From NCBI GenBank assembly GCA_034669045.1, contig JAXDOD010000190.1, positions 13,031 through 77,030 of the forward strand: DNA of 64,000 bases, read 5' to 3'. The translations under genes and the position numbers were made by a program. The notes under the pieces were generated by a model that was not told the origin of the DNA, ran no database searches, and saw only the letters and a program-made list of their open reading frames with translations. This document shows, one piece after another, positions 8,188-17,489 of this stretch; the first letter of the stretch is position 1, and each line of letters starts with the position of its first letter. The stretch is from VAZQ01 sp034669045. Lineage in GTDB: Bacteria; Pseudomonadota; Alphaproteobacteria; Rhizobiales; Xanthobacteraceae.

Positions 8188-10926
8188 TTGAACGCCGTTG
8201 AGATCGAAGAAGCGATTTCCGCGCTGGCTGAGCAGCTCTTCGATGCTCAGGAGTTTCCGTTCGCCTTCCTGCAAGCCTTCGGGAACAAGGAAACGACGAT
8301 CAAGCGACTGCGCTCCGGTGCGTCGAACAAGTCTAACCTGGACGGCGTCCTCCAGACCAACAACATCCACATCGCGGTTAGTGCGGCCGGTGGGGTTACG
8401 AAAACCCTTGCCGCGTTGAAGGCCAGCCCCGCGACCACGAAAGCCAAGGCGAAGTTCATTCTTGCAACGGATGGGACGGACTTCGAGGCGGAGGATTTGG
8501 ACAGCGGCGAGACGATCGCCTGCGCGTATCGGGACTTCCCGGACCAATTCGGATTCTTTCTGCCGCTGGCTGGGATCACCACCGTCAAGCAGGTCCGCGA
8601 AAGCTCCTTCGACATTCGGGCGACCAGCCGCCTGAATCGCCTCTATGTCGAACTGCTGAAAGACAACCCCAAATGGGGCACCGCCGAACGCCGCCATGAC
8701 ATGAACCACTTCATGGCGCGGCTGATCTTTTGCTTTTTCGCCCAGAGAACCGACATCTTCATCGGTGACAATCTGTTCACGGCCACGATCGCGGGACTCG
8801 TCTAACACTCATGAGGTGATCGGCGAGCTGTTCCGTGCCATGAACACCAAAATTGAGGTACGCGCGAGCGCAAGGATACCCCGATGGGCCGAAGCGTTTC
8901 CCTACGTGAACGGTGAGCTATTCTCTGGCAGTATCGATGTGCCGCGCTTCAGCCGGATCGCGCGCTCCTATCTCCTCCATATCGGCGGCCTCGACTGGAC
9001 GAAGATTAACCCGGACATCTTCGGTTCGATGATCCAAGCGGTCGCCGAGGACGAGGAGCGCGGCGCGCTCGGCATGCATTACACCAGCGTGCCGAACATC
9101 CTCAAGGTGCTCAATCCGCTGTTCCTCGACGATCTGCGGGCGCGGCTTGAGGACGCGGGTGACAATCCCCGCATGCTGCTGAACCTGCGCAAGCGCATGT
9201 CGAAGATCAGGGTGTTCGACCCAGCCTGTGGCTCCGGCAACTTCCTGGTGATCGCTTATAAGGAGATGAGGAAGATTGAGGCAGAGGTCAACCAGCGGCG
9301 CGGTGAACTGGACCTTCGGACGGAAATTCCGCTCACGAACTTTCGCGGGATTGAACTGCGTGATTTCCCAGCCGAGATCGCGCGCCTTGCCCTCATCATC
9401 GCGGAATTTCAATGCGACGAGCTCTATCGCGGCCAGAAGGAAGCTCTCGCCGGGTTCTTGCCGCTTGAAGCCCAGAATTGGATCACCTGCGGTAATGCCC
9501 TGCGGCTAGACTGGCTGAGTATCTGTCCGCCGACTGGCACAGGCGTGAAACTTGAGGGCAATGACCTATTTAGAACGCCATTGGATCAGGCTCAGATTGA
9601 TTTCGAAAACGAGGGAGGTGAAACCTACATATGCGGCAATCCACCGTTCACAGGCACTCGTAAGCAGAGCATCGCTCAAAAAGAGGAGCTTGGTGCCGTC
9701 TTTTCAAATCTAACACAGCAATGGAAAAATGTTGACTACGTAGGAGCATGGTTTCTGAAGGCAGCTGAGTACAACGGTCAATGTATCGCGCCTTTTGCAT
9801 TCGTTGCGACCAACAGTCTTTGTCAGGGACAACAAGTCCCCATTACATGGTCCCTGATCATGTCTATGGGTTTCTTCATTCGATTCGCGTTCACTCCATT
9901 TAAGTGGAGCAATCTCGCAAGTAACAAAGCAGGTGTTACTGTCGTCGTTGTAGGGGTGGACCACCGCAAGGGGGGCGCGCGGGCAATCTACTACGGTGAC
10001 GAAAAGGCAATGGTTGAACACATCAATCCGTATTTGACTTCGCATCGCGTTGATATTGTTTCTGCGCGCTGCAATCCCGCGTTCTCTGATGCCGCATTAG
10101 AGTACGGGGTCTATTATTCCAAGTCTGCCGGCTTGATACTTTCGATCGAAGAAGCTGACCAGCTGAAAGCCACTGGGGTTCCTAAAAAATACCTTAAACA
10201 ATTCATTGGTTCCCAAGAGTTCATCAATGGAGACGTGAGGTGCTGCCTTTGGATCTCCGATGATGACTTGCAAGATGCATTACAATATCCCTTGATCGCA
10301 GCAAGAATTAAGGCGGTGGAGAAGGATCGCCTATCTACTAGCGACAAAGCTGTGAAAAAGCTTGCAGCGCGCTCACATCAATTTCGAGAATTTAAGGCGG
10401 ACGAGGCGAGAAAACTCTTTGTACCAATTGTGAGTTCGGAGGCTAGGGAATATTTCCCGGCAGGTGTTGTTACCGACAACGTCATCCCCACAATAAGGCG
10501 TTCTACTCGCCCGGAGGTTCTCTCTCGACCTTAGCGATTATTCTCTCGCGACTGCATCTGGTCTGGATCGGGACCATATGTGGTCGGTTGGAAATGAGGT
10601 ACTCATATTCCAACACCCTCGGCTGGAACACCTTTTTAATTCCCCCACTCACCGAGAAAAACAAGGCTGACCTGACCCGCTGTGCCGGGGACATCCTGCT
10701 GGCGCGCGAAGCGCATTTCCCGGCGACGATCGCCGATCTTTATGACCCGGACAACATGCCCGCCGACTTGCGCGAGGCGCATGAGCGCAATGACGAAGTG
10801 CTTGAGCGCATCTATATCGGCCGCCGCTTCCGCAATGACACCGAGCGGCTTGAAAAGGTGTTCGAGCTGTACACGAAGATGGCGGCGGACAAGAGACGAC
10901 TTCCATCGAAAGGTACGACGCCTTGA
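8188..10926 (+). pseudogene. MmeI/YeeA-like DNA adenine methyltransferase, split by two frameshifts
   Basis: Three consecutive frames make one protein of about 910 residues, the usual length of MmeI/YeeA-type enzymes. Part 1 (8188-8805, TTG start) resembles the MmeI N-terminal domain (FAFLQAFGNKETTIKRL). Part 2 (8765-10534) holds the helicase-spacer region, methyltransferase motif I FDPACGSGNFL and motif IV NPPF, and the target-recognition region. Part 3 (from about 10485, ending 10926) is the C-terminal domain with YSYSNTLGWNTF and LYDPDNMP. Shifts fall near 8790 and near 10485; across each junction the alternative frame continues the family pattern smoothly. The enzyme would methylate N6-adenine as host protection in a restriction-like system. 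Its stop overlaps the next gene. As read, the methyltransferase cannot be made whole; sequencing error is the alternative explanation. Confidence 0.8.
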
Positions 10927-11871
10927 GCGATGATATTTGGGAAAGTGGCAGGTCTATCTACATCACCTCATTCTGGGGCTGGTCCCCCGAGTCTTGGGGC
11001 ACCGTGGGCTTCACGGCTCCGGGTCGTCGAGAGACGATACTCCGCACGACGACCGATCCCTTCATCATGATTGTCTACGTGACAAAGGGGGCGCCAAATT
11101 GCGACCCTGACATCCTCGGCAAAATCACCGGTTTTTATATTGTCTCTCACATCGAGGGCCACCGGAACAAATTGCGCACCCCAGCCACCACGCGAGAAAT
11201 TCGGAGCAATGGCAACATTCCTTGAAGGCGCTCAGGGCTTTTAGTTTTCTGCCTGAGTATCGCCTGGACATCGATGAGTTCGATCCGACTTTGGTGTCTC
11301 GCGCGCGCCCTGTCGCGGTTTACGGGGAAGAACTCGACAGCGCTCAGGTCGAGCGACTGAAGCGAATTCCCTATGTTGAGGTCTCGGTGTTCGGCGGACC
11401 CCAGTTCATCATCGGTGACATTCATGTGCCGAGAACCGATCCGCAGATGAAGGCAGGTCCGGTCAATCGCGCCGGCTACGTGGTTGCAGGCGAGCCGCCG
11501 GATACGGAAAAGGAGCTCTATGTCCTGGTGCTTGACGGGGATACTTCGGCATTTCTCGGAAATGCCCCGTCCGACCAGAGGATATTCAAGATCGGCTTAT
11601 CGTTGAGCCCTAAGACCCGGCTCGACGCCTTCCGGAAAACGCTGCCCCGCGGGGCGTTCTCATGGGCGATGTACCGTTCGACTCGCGTTGATGGCCACGA
11701 TCCATACCCGTCACACGAAGCAGCGAGGTCGGCGAAGCCGCCATGAAGGATTATCTCAGCGGCCGTGGAACGTGGCTCGGCGGCGAGTTCTATGCCGCCA
11801 CCGGAACGGAAATCGTTAGCGCCTGGAGAAACGGGCGCGAAGCCGCACTCGCCTGTAATCCTTCATATTAG
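10923..11871 (+). pseudogene. Conserved accessory protein of the methyltransferase-helicase operon, frameshifted
   Basis: One protein of about 315 residues is spread over three frames: 10923-11225 (TTG start overlapping the methyltransferase TGA), 11222-11746, and about 11715-11871 ending at TAG. The first part begins IWESGRSIYITSFWGWSPE. The middle part carries YVVAGEPPD, LYVLVLDGDT and IFKIGLSLSPKTRL, which resembles the core of GIY-YIG/T5orf172-like folds. The third part continues EAAMKDYLSGRGTWLGGEFY in a new frame. From memory, proteins of this type occur as a single chain between the methyltransferase and helicase genes of similar operons. I cannot assign a biochemical function. Shifts lie near 11222 and near 11715-11740. 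Confidence 0.6.
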
Positions 11872-11879
11872 GAAGTTCG

Positions 11880-13931
11880 ATGACGGAACAAACAAACGTC
11901 CCCTCGGTTTCGGTTTCCTATGCCCGCACAGGCAGCTCGACCAAGGCCAACGCCGTTGGTATGCGGCCCATGCAGGAGCGCGCCTACGAAAAGCGCGGCG
12001 AGCAGTACCTTCTCATCAAGTCGCCGCCTGCATCGGGCAAGAGCCGCGCGCTCATGTTCATCGCTCTCGATAAGCTTCACAATCAAGGGCTCAAGCAGGC
12101 GATCATCGTCGTGCCTGAGAAGGCAATCGGCGCGAGCTTCAACGACGAGCCGCTGACCAAGTGTGGGTTTTGGGCCGACTGGACCGTTCAGCCGAAGTGG
12201 AATCTCTGCAACGCACCGGGCGAGGACGGCGGAAAGGTCAATTCCGTCGGCGCGTTCCTTGAAAGCGGCGACAAGGTGCTGATCTGCACCCATGCGACCT
12301 TCCGCTTCGCCATAGATAAGTTTGGCGTGGAGAAGTTCGACGAACGGCTAATAGCCGTGGACGAGTTTCACCACGTCTCGGACAATCCAGACAACAAGCT
12401 TGGCCAGCATGTCGGTCAATTCATCGCCCGAGATCGCGCGCATCTCGTTGCGATGACCGGTTCCTATTTCCGGGGCGACGCTGAGGCGGTGTTGTCCCCG
12501 CAGGACGAGGCGAAATTCGATACCGTCACCTACACCTATTATGAGCAGCTGAACGGCTACGAGTATTTGAAGCAACTCGACATTGGCTATTTCTTCTACT
12601 CGGGCTCCTATGCCGACGACCTTCTTAAGGTGCTCGACCCGGCCGAGAAAACGATCATCCACATCCCGAGTGTCAATTCGCGCGAGAGCACGAAGCAGAA
12701 GATCAAGGAGGTCAAGCACATTATCGAGGAACTGGGTGAATGGCAAGGGACCGACCCGGCGACCGGCTTCCAGCTCGTCAAGGCGCCCGACGGCCGCGAG
12801 CTGAGGATTGCCGATCTGGTCGATGACGATCCTTCCAAGCGCGACCGCGTTTCTGCCGCGCTAAAGGACCCGGCGCAGAAGAACAACCGCGACTACATAG
12901 ACATCATCATCGCCCTGGGCATGGCAAAGGAAGGGTTCGACTGGATTTGGTGCGAGCACGCGCTGACGATCGGATACCGGTCGAGCCTCACCGAGATTGT
13001 GCAGATCATCGGCCGTGCGACCCGTGACGCGCCGGGAAAAATTCGTGCGCGTTTTTCCAACCTGATCGCCGAGCCGGATGCCTCCGATGCAGCAGTCGCA
13101 GAGGCCGTAAATGACACCTTGAAGGCCATCGCCGCAAGCCTCCTCATGGAACAGGTCCTCGCGCCGCGTTTCAACTTCACGCCGAAGAATCCGAATAGCG
13201 GTCCGATTGAAGGCTTCGACTACGGCGAAGGCGGCTATGACCCCCAAAAATGCAATGTCGGCTTCAACGAGGAGACAGGTCAGTTCCAGATTGAGATTAA
13301 AGGTCTGGTTGAACCCAAGAGCAAGGAAGCGGCGCGTATCTGCCAGGAGGATTTAAACGAAGTGATTGCCGCCTTCGTGCAAGACAAGACTGCCATCGAA
13401 CGCGGCATCTTTGACGAGGAGCTAGTGCCCGAGGAGCTGACCCAGGTCCGCATGGGCAAGATCATCAAGGACAAATATCCCGAACTCGACGAAGCGGATC
13501 AAGAGGCGGTACGTCAGCACGCCGTCGCGGCCCTCAACCTGACACAGAAGGCCAAGCAGGTTGCGCTCGATAGCGGAGAAGCCGAAGAGAGCGGCAACAC
13601 GGCCTTGATCGATGGCGTGCGCAAGTTCGCGATGGACGTGCGCGAACTCGACATCGACCTCATTGACCGGATCAACCCGTTCGGCGAAGCCTATGCGATC
13701 CTTGCCAAGACCATGAGCGAGGACAGCCTGAAACAGGTTGCGGCGGCGATTGCGGCCAAACGCACGAGCCTGACGCCGGATGAAGCGAAGGAACTCGCCG
13801 TCCGGGCCGTCAAGTTCAAGAAGGAGCGGGGGCGGCTCCCTTCAATCAGCTCACCGGATGCCTGGGAAAAGCGAATGGCGGAGGGCGCTGCCGCTTTTGT
13901 GCGCTTTAAGGATGAGGGGCGCTATGAGTGA
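11880..13931 (+). CDS. SF2 DEAD/DEAH-type helicase of a restriction-like operon
   Basis: This 683-aa protein is intact, unlike most of its neighbours. Motif I is SPPASGKSRAL (about 46-56), motif II is the variant VDEFHH (DEFH in place of DEAD/DEAH), and motif III is probably MTGSYF. Motif VI is QIIGRATRD (about 376-384). It therefore has both RecA-like domains of an SF2 translocase/helicase, as in type I/III restriction motor subunits, but no nuclease motif is obvious in it. The C-terminal 250 residues are rich in Glu/Lys and probably helical. It starts at ATG 11880, 8 bases after the accessory gene, and its stop overlaps the start of the GIY-YIG gene (ATG 13924). The likely role is ATP-driven DNA translocation for the methyltransferase/nuclease partners; this follows from context. 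Confidence 0.85.
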   Translation: MTEQTNVPSVSVSYARTGSSTKANAVGMRPMQERAYEKRGEQYLLIKSPPASGKSRALMFIALDKLHNQGLKQAIIVVPEKAIGASFNDEPLTKCGFWADWTVQPKWNLCNAPGEDGGKVNSVGAFLESGDKVLICTHATFRFAIDKFGVEKFDERLIAVDEFHHVSDNPDNKLGQHVGQFIARDRAHLVAMTGSYFRGDAEAVLSPQDEAKFDTVTYTYYEQLNGYEYLKQLDIGYFFYSGSYADDLLKVLDPAEKTIIHIPSVNSRESTKQKIKEVKHIIEELGEWQGTDPATGFQLVKAPDGRELRIADLVDDDPSKRDRVSAALKDPAQKNNRDYIDIIIALGMAKEGFDWIWCEHALTIGYRSSLTEIVQIIGRATRDAPGKIRARFSNLIAEPDASDAAVAEAVNDTLKAIAASLLMEQVLAPRFNFTPKNPNSGPIEGFDYGEGGYDPQKCNVGFNEETGQFQIEIKGLVEPKSKEAARICQEDLNEVIAAFVQDKTAIERGIFDEELVPEELTQVRMGKIIKDKYPELDEADQEAVRQHAVAALNLTQKAKQVALDSGEAEESGNTALIDGVRKFAMDVRELDIDLIDRINPFGEAYAILAKTMSEDSLKQVAAAIAAKRTSLTPDEAKELAVRAVKFKKERGRLPSISSPDAWEKRMAEGAAAFVRFKDEGRYE

Positions 13932-15104
13932 ACTCGACGACCTTCGCTCCGAACTTGACGGTTTCGCGCAGCCAGAGAAAAAGGGCGGACGTTCCGCGCG
14001 CGAGGAGCGCATCATCGCTGGATTTGAGGAAATCCAGCGCTTCGTTGAGAAACACGGTCATGCCCCGCAGCATGGCGAAGATCGTGATATCTTCGAACGG
14101 CTTTATGCCGTGCGCCTCGATCGTCTTCGCGCGTTTGAGGAATGCCGATCGCTTCTTGCGCAGCTCGACCACCAGGGACTTCTGACGCAAGCCGAGGCTG
14201 CTTCCGCCGCGCCTGTGGAGTTGATGGATGAGGACGAGCTGCTTGCAGAACTGGAGGGCGCGGCGGGCTCATCCGATATCACCGAACTTCGTCATGTCCG
14301 TACCAGCGCCGACAAGCGCGCGGCCGAGGAAATCGCCAACCGCCAAAAGTGTGAAGACTTCATCACTTCAAGCCGCTCTTTCAGCAGGTTCAACAGGACA
14401 TCGAATCCGGCGTCAGGGAGACACGCTCATTCGAGTTGAAGGCTGAGATCAGGCCCGGCAGCTGGTTCATTGTCGGCGGACAGAAGGCTTATGTCGCGGA
14501 GTTGGGCGAGGTATTCACAAACGCCCAAGGCCGCACTGACGCGCGCCTTCGCGTGATCTTCGATAATGGCACCGAAAGCAATATGCTCATGCGCTCGCTT
14601 CAGCGGGCATTGCACAAGGACGAAGCGGGACGACGGATTACCGATCCGGTTGCCGGGCCACTCTTCTCTGACCAGCACGCGGAGGATGATCAGGCGGCTG
14701 GCACGATCTATGTGCTGCGAAGTAAGTCTGAACACCCGGTAGTCGCGGCGAACCGTGATCTGATCCACAAGATTGGCGTAACAAGTACGAGCGTCGATCA
14801 GCGCATCGCAGGTGCGCGGCTTCAGCCGACATTTCTCATGGCGGATGTCGAAGTGGTCGCCACCTATGAACTCTACAACATCAGCCGCACGAAACTGGAA
14901 AAGCTGATCCATCGGGTATTTGACCCGGCGTGCCTCGATATTGAGATAAAGGACCGTTTCGGAAATCCTGTTGTCCCGCGCGAATGGTTTCTCGTTCCGG
15001 TCTTCGTAATCGACGAAGTGGTCGAAAAAATCAGGAATGGGACAATTTCGAACTTTAGGTACGATCCGAAATCGGCTTCTTTAATTCAGGACGGTCGATT
15101 ATGA
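13924..15104 (+). pseudogene. GIY-YIG (T5orf172/MUG113-type) nuclease, frameshifted
   Basis: The N-terminal half (from ATG 13924) is open to 14439 and includes IAGFEEIQRFVEKHG and FERLYAVRLDRL. At about 14361-14372 the coding sense moves to another frame, which runs FKPLFQQVQQDIESGVRETR into the listed frame 14436-15104. The C-terminal half has TIYVLRSKSEHP (the GIY-equivalent) and LIHKIGVTSTSVDQRI (the YIG-equivalent with the downstream Arg), plus VATYELYN and KLEKLIHRVF with the conserved Glu, as in T5orf172/MUG113 domains. The intact protein would have about 393 residues. It is the likely cleavage subunit of the operon. The shift separates the N-terminal region from the nuclease domain; a shorter nuclease starting at 14436 could still be made. 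It overlaps the following cold-shock gene by 4 bp. Confidence 0.75.
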
Positions 15105-15580
15105 GAAACGCGGAAACCCAGGCGGCCAAAAAACAATGCTATCTAATCGCGATCGGAGATGCCGCTCACATCGCAAAAAATCAGGCGGAAATGTATTCTT
15201 CCATGAGCAGGTCGGCCACGTGGCCGTGGAAAAAGAAAGAATACCAAATCCGCGCTGCCACAGCGTTTGAGATCTTCGAAGTATTGTCGCAAAACCAGAA
15301 TAAACTGACCGATAAGGCTGAGAATGAAATATTCACGCCTTGGTATGAACGCGACCTGCCCCAATCGCTCAACACAGGTGTGGTAAGGTGGTTTCGCCGT
15401 GAGGAGGGCCATGGCTACATCCAACCCAAGAGTGGGGACTTCGACATTTTTGTTGGTATGGCAGCTGTCGAGCGTGCTGGCCTCAGCACACTTAACACAG
15501 GCCAGACGATCGAATACGAAGTTGTCTCTCGCCATGGCGGGCGGTGGGAGGCAGACAACCTGAAGATAAAGCGGTCCTAG
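15101..15580 (+). CDS. Protein with a C-terminal cold-shock domain, last gene of the restriction-like operon
   Basis: The product has 159 residues. The start ATG 15101 overlaps the GIY-YIG stop (ATGA), so it belongs to the same transcript. Residues about 92-158 form a cold-shock domain: TGVVRWFRREEGHGYIQP is an RNP1-like strand and DIFVGMAAVERAGL is RNP2-like, closely following the CspA pattern. The first 90 residues are a Lys/Gln/Ala-rich, probably helical region (with a short WPWKKKEYQI segment) that I do not recognise. Cold-shock domains bind single-stranded nucleic acid, so this could be a nucleic-acid sensor or chaperone for the system. Ordinary cold-shock proteins of about 68 aa are not fused like this. 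Function is inferred from the domain only. Confidence 0.75.
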   Translation: MRNAETQAAKKQCYLIAIGDAAHIAKNQAEMYSSMSRSATWPWKKKEYQIRAATAFEIFEVLSQNQNKLTDKAENEIFTPWYERDLPQSLNTGVVRWFRREEGHGYIQPKSGDFDIFVGMAAVERAGLSTLNTGQTIEYEVVSRHGGRWEADNLKIKRS

Positions 15581-15783
15581 GTCGTTTAGATGCTTTGGTA
15601 GACACCCTGCTGCTCAATGTGCCCAGAAAACCGAAACAAATAGGCTTGGCCGACCGGGACGAGTATCTTTGACACCCTAGCCTTCTTCTCGCGCCTGCAC
15701 TACTATTGGACAGCCGATCGACATGCGCGATTTGAGGTCGGCAACCCCACGGACTTTGTCAACATCCTGTCGAGGGAGATAAA

Positions 15784-16062
15784 TTAGGATGTAGGTGGCT
15801 TCAGTGCTTCGAGCGCCTTCATAAACCTTTCAAAATCGGCGTCCTCGGCGCGTTCGTCTTGCTCGCGAAGAGACTTCTCGTGCTCGAAATCTCTCTGCTT
15901 TTCAATAATTTGTTCGTTGATGATCAATCCGCGCATCCCGTAGACCACGAGTGGCGCGCGAATAAGAAGTGACATCGGGAAGAGCAAGCCCACAAGCACT
16001 AGCAGAGTGAACACGGCCGGGTGACTCAGAAACTCTCGAAGTTCATCGAGGAAGTCCTTCAT
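15784..16062 (-). CDS. Small single-pass membrane protein with a coiled-coil tail
   Basis: This 92-aa protein begins at ATG 16062 with a GGAGGT ribosome binding site just upstream. Residues about 15-50 are hydrophobic (VFTLLVLVGLLFPMSLLI) and form one or two membrane segments. The remainder is charged and probably helical, rich in Glu/Arg/Asp. It faces the cold-shock gene convergently. I do not recognise the family. The 200 bases between the two genes (15581-15783) also contain an open fragment without a start (YYWTADRHARFEVGNPTDF, ending at TAG 15786), perhaps the tail of a lost gene. Confidence 0.5.
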   Translation of the reverse strand: MKDFLDELREFLSHPAVFTLLVLVGLLFPMSLLIRAPLVVYGMRGLIINEQIIEKQRDFEHEKSLREQDERAEDADFERFMKALEALKPPTS

Positions 16063-16316
16063 CGCTACCTCCGTTCGTTATGGCAACGGAAAATGAACGG
16101 TACGTCCTTCTCCTCCCTACGCAATAAATAAAAAAATCCTGTTTTGCGCCCCGTGACTTACCAATTGGCACCGATTCGCGGCAGCCTCTTCATTCACTCG
16201 TCAATGATTCTTTGCTATTCCGAGTTTTCGCGTTCGGCGCGGTCTCCGCGCCTTTGCTTTAATGACGTTGTGCTCGGGAGCGCACGAAACGCCTGGCGAG
16301 CGCTATGCTCTGCGCT

Positions 16317-16641
16317 TCACTGGGAGGACTGAGCTTCCTCCGGTTCCGTCAAGCGCTGTGCGATGCGCCCAGCAATCTCTTCCGAAGCGCGACGGAGTGG
16401 GCCGTTGTCGAGATGCGCATATCGCGCGGTAGTAGCTGCCTGAGCGTGACCCAACAATCGGCAGATAATCGGCAAGCCCAATCCGCCACCAGCACCAACG
16501 CTGGCATAGGTATGCCGCGAATCGTGAATGCGAACGCCGGACAGACCAGCCCGCTTGATCACGGCATCCCACGGGCGCTTCAAATCGTGCCCGGGCTTCT
16601 GAGGATCGTCGCCCGGCACCACGTAGGAGCCGACGCGCTCT
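16317..16641 (-). pseudogene. C-terminal remnant of a second tyrosine integrase
   Basis: About 108 codons of the catalytic half of a tyrosine recombinase remain: GLSGVRIHDSRHTYAS (His-x-x-Arg), LGHAQAATTARYAHL (second His and the nucleophile Tyr). The N-terminal domains and the first catalytic Arg are missing. The reading frame is open back to about 16641, where the sequence changes abruptly to the end of an IS481-type transposase, so the gene was cut by that element. The integrase differs in sequence from the one at 7075-8115. Together the two bracket the restriction-like operon, which suggests successive island insertions at this place. Confidence 0.75.
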
Positions 16642-17205
16642 AGGTGTGGAGTCTCAATAGGTTTTCCGGCAGACCGAGTCTGCTGATGGGGACTTTATCA
16701 TCCATGCCGGCATGGAGTCTGTGCCAGTTGTATTGATGCAGCCAGACCGGCAGTTCGTTTTTGCGCTGTTGTGAGTTTCGGTAAGCCTGGGCGTAGGCCC
16801 TCTCACGCAGGCTGCTTTGAATGAAGCGCTCGGCCTTGCCGTTGGTCCGTGGAGTGTAGGGCTTGGTTCTGATGTGCCGTAGCCCGAGCCGCTTGCAGGC
16901 CTTGCGGAAGGCGAAGGACTTGTAGCAGAGCCGTTGTCAGTCATCACGCGCTCGACCTTGACGCCGAAGCTGTCGTAGTAGCGAGCGCGGCCCCGAGGAA
17001 GACCGTGGCGCTGCGCTTCTTTTCGCTGGCATGATCTTGGCGAAGGCAATACGGGAGTGGTCATCGACGGCGACGTGGACGTATTCCCACCCCACACCCC
17101 GGCTTTTGCTCTGTCCGGTTCGGTCGCCCGTGATGCGGTGACCGACCTTGTTGAATCTGCCGAGCGCCTTTTTGAGAGAGCGCCAGATTTTCAACGTGCC
17201 GAGAG
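16640..17205 (-). mobile_element. IS481-family transposase remnant (N-truncated, frameshifted)
   Basis: On the minus strand the text reads, in three successive frames, the catalytic core of an IS481 transposase: GRFNKVGHRITGDRTGQSK, then VGWEYVHVAVDDHSRIAFAK (first DDE Asp), YYDSFGVKVERVMTDNGS (second Asp), CYKSFAFRK, and an end close to NLLRLH with a stop at 16642-16640. At least two single-base shifts separate these blocks and the N-terminal DNA-binding domain is missing, so the element is dead. I could not find convincing terminal inverted repeats. It directly abuts the integrase remnant on one side and a scrap of IS630 on the other. Confidence 0.75.
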
Positions 17206-17265
17206 GTGCCATCCGGCCTGATCGAGGAGCAAGACGGCGTGAGCGCCTGGTTCATCGCCTTCGAT
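17205..17265 (-). mobile_element. Scrap of an IS630-type transposase
   Basis: About 60 bases on the minus strand read GDEPGAHAVLLLDQAGWHL, which is the segment around the second catalytic Asp of IS630/Tc1-like transposases. Nothing else of that element is visible. It sits between the IS481 remnant and a truncated membrane-protein gene. It is too short for certainty, but the match to the family motif is specific. Confidence 0.5.
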
Positions 17266-17339
17266 CGCCTGAAATAAATGGTTCTCAGGAACAGGATGAT
17301 CGGTATTGCAGCCACAAGAACCGTGATCAGCTTGAACAC
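17265..17339 (-). pseudogene. Truncated small membrane protein (5' fragment)
   Basis: From ATG 17339 the first 25 codons read MFKLITVLVAAIPIILFL followed by a basic stretch YFRRSK, which looks like the start of a small inner-membrane protein of about 60-65 aa known from rhizobia. Beyond about 17265 the frame runs into transposase debris. The gene therefore appears to have been cut by the nested insertion events recorded in this region. The family itself has no known function that I can name. Confidence 0.45.
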
Positions 17340-17489
17340 AAGGGTTGCTCATCATTCTGGTATGGATGTTGACCTTCGACGGTATTGCGATCACGCCCAC
17401 GCTTGCAAGTCGCAGAAGCGCATCGGCGAGCCCATGGTTGTCACCAATTACTTCGTACCCTTGAGTTTGACATTGAGCCGTCATCATCC

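Noticed and set aside
13924..15104. Programmed frameshift in the GIY-YIG gene
   Set aside because: No slippery heptamer or pseudoknot was evident near 14361-14372, and other genes of the operon have unrelated shifts.
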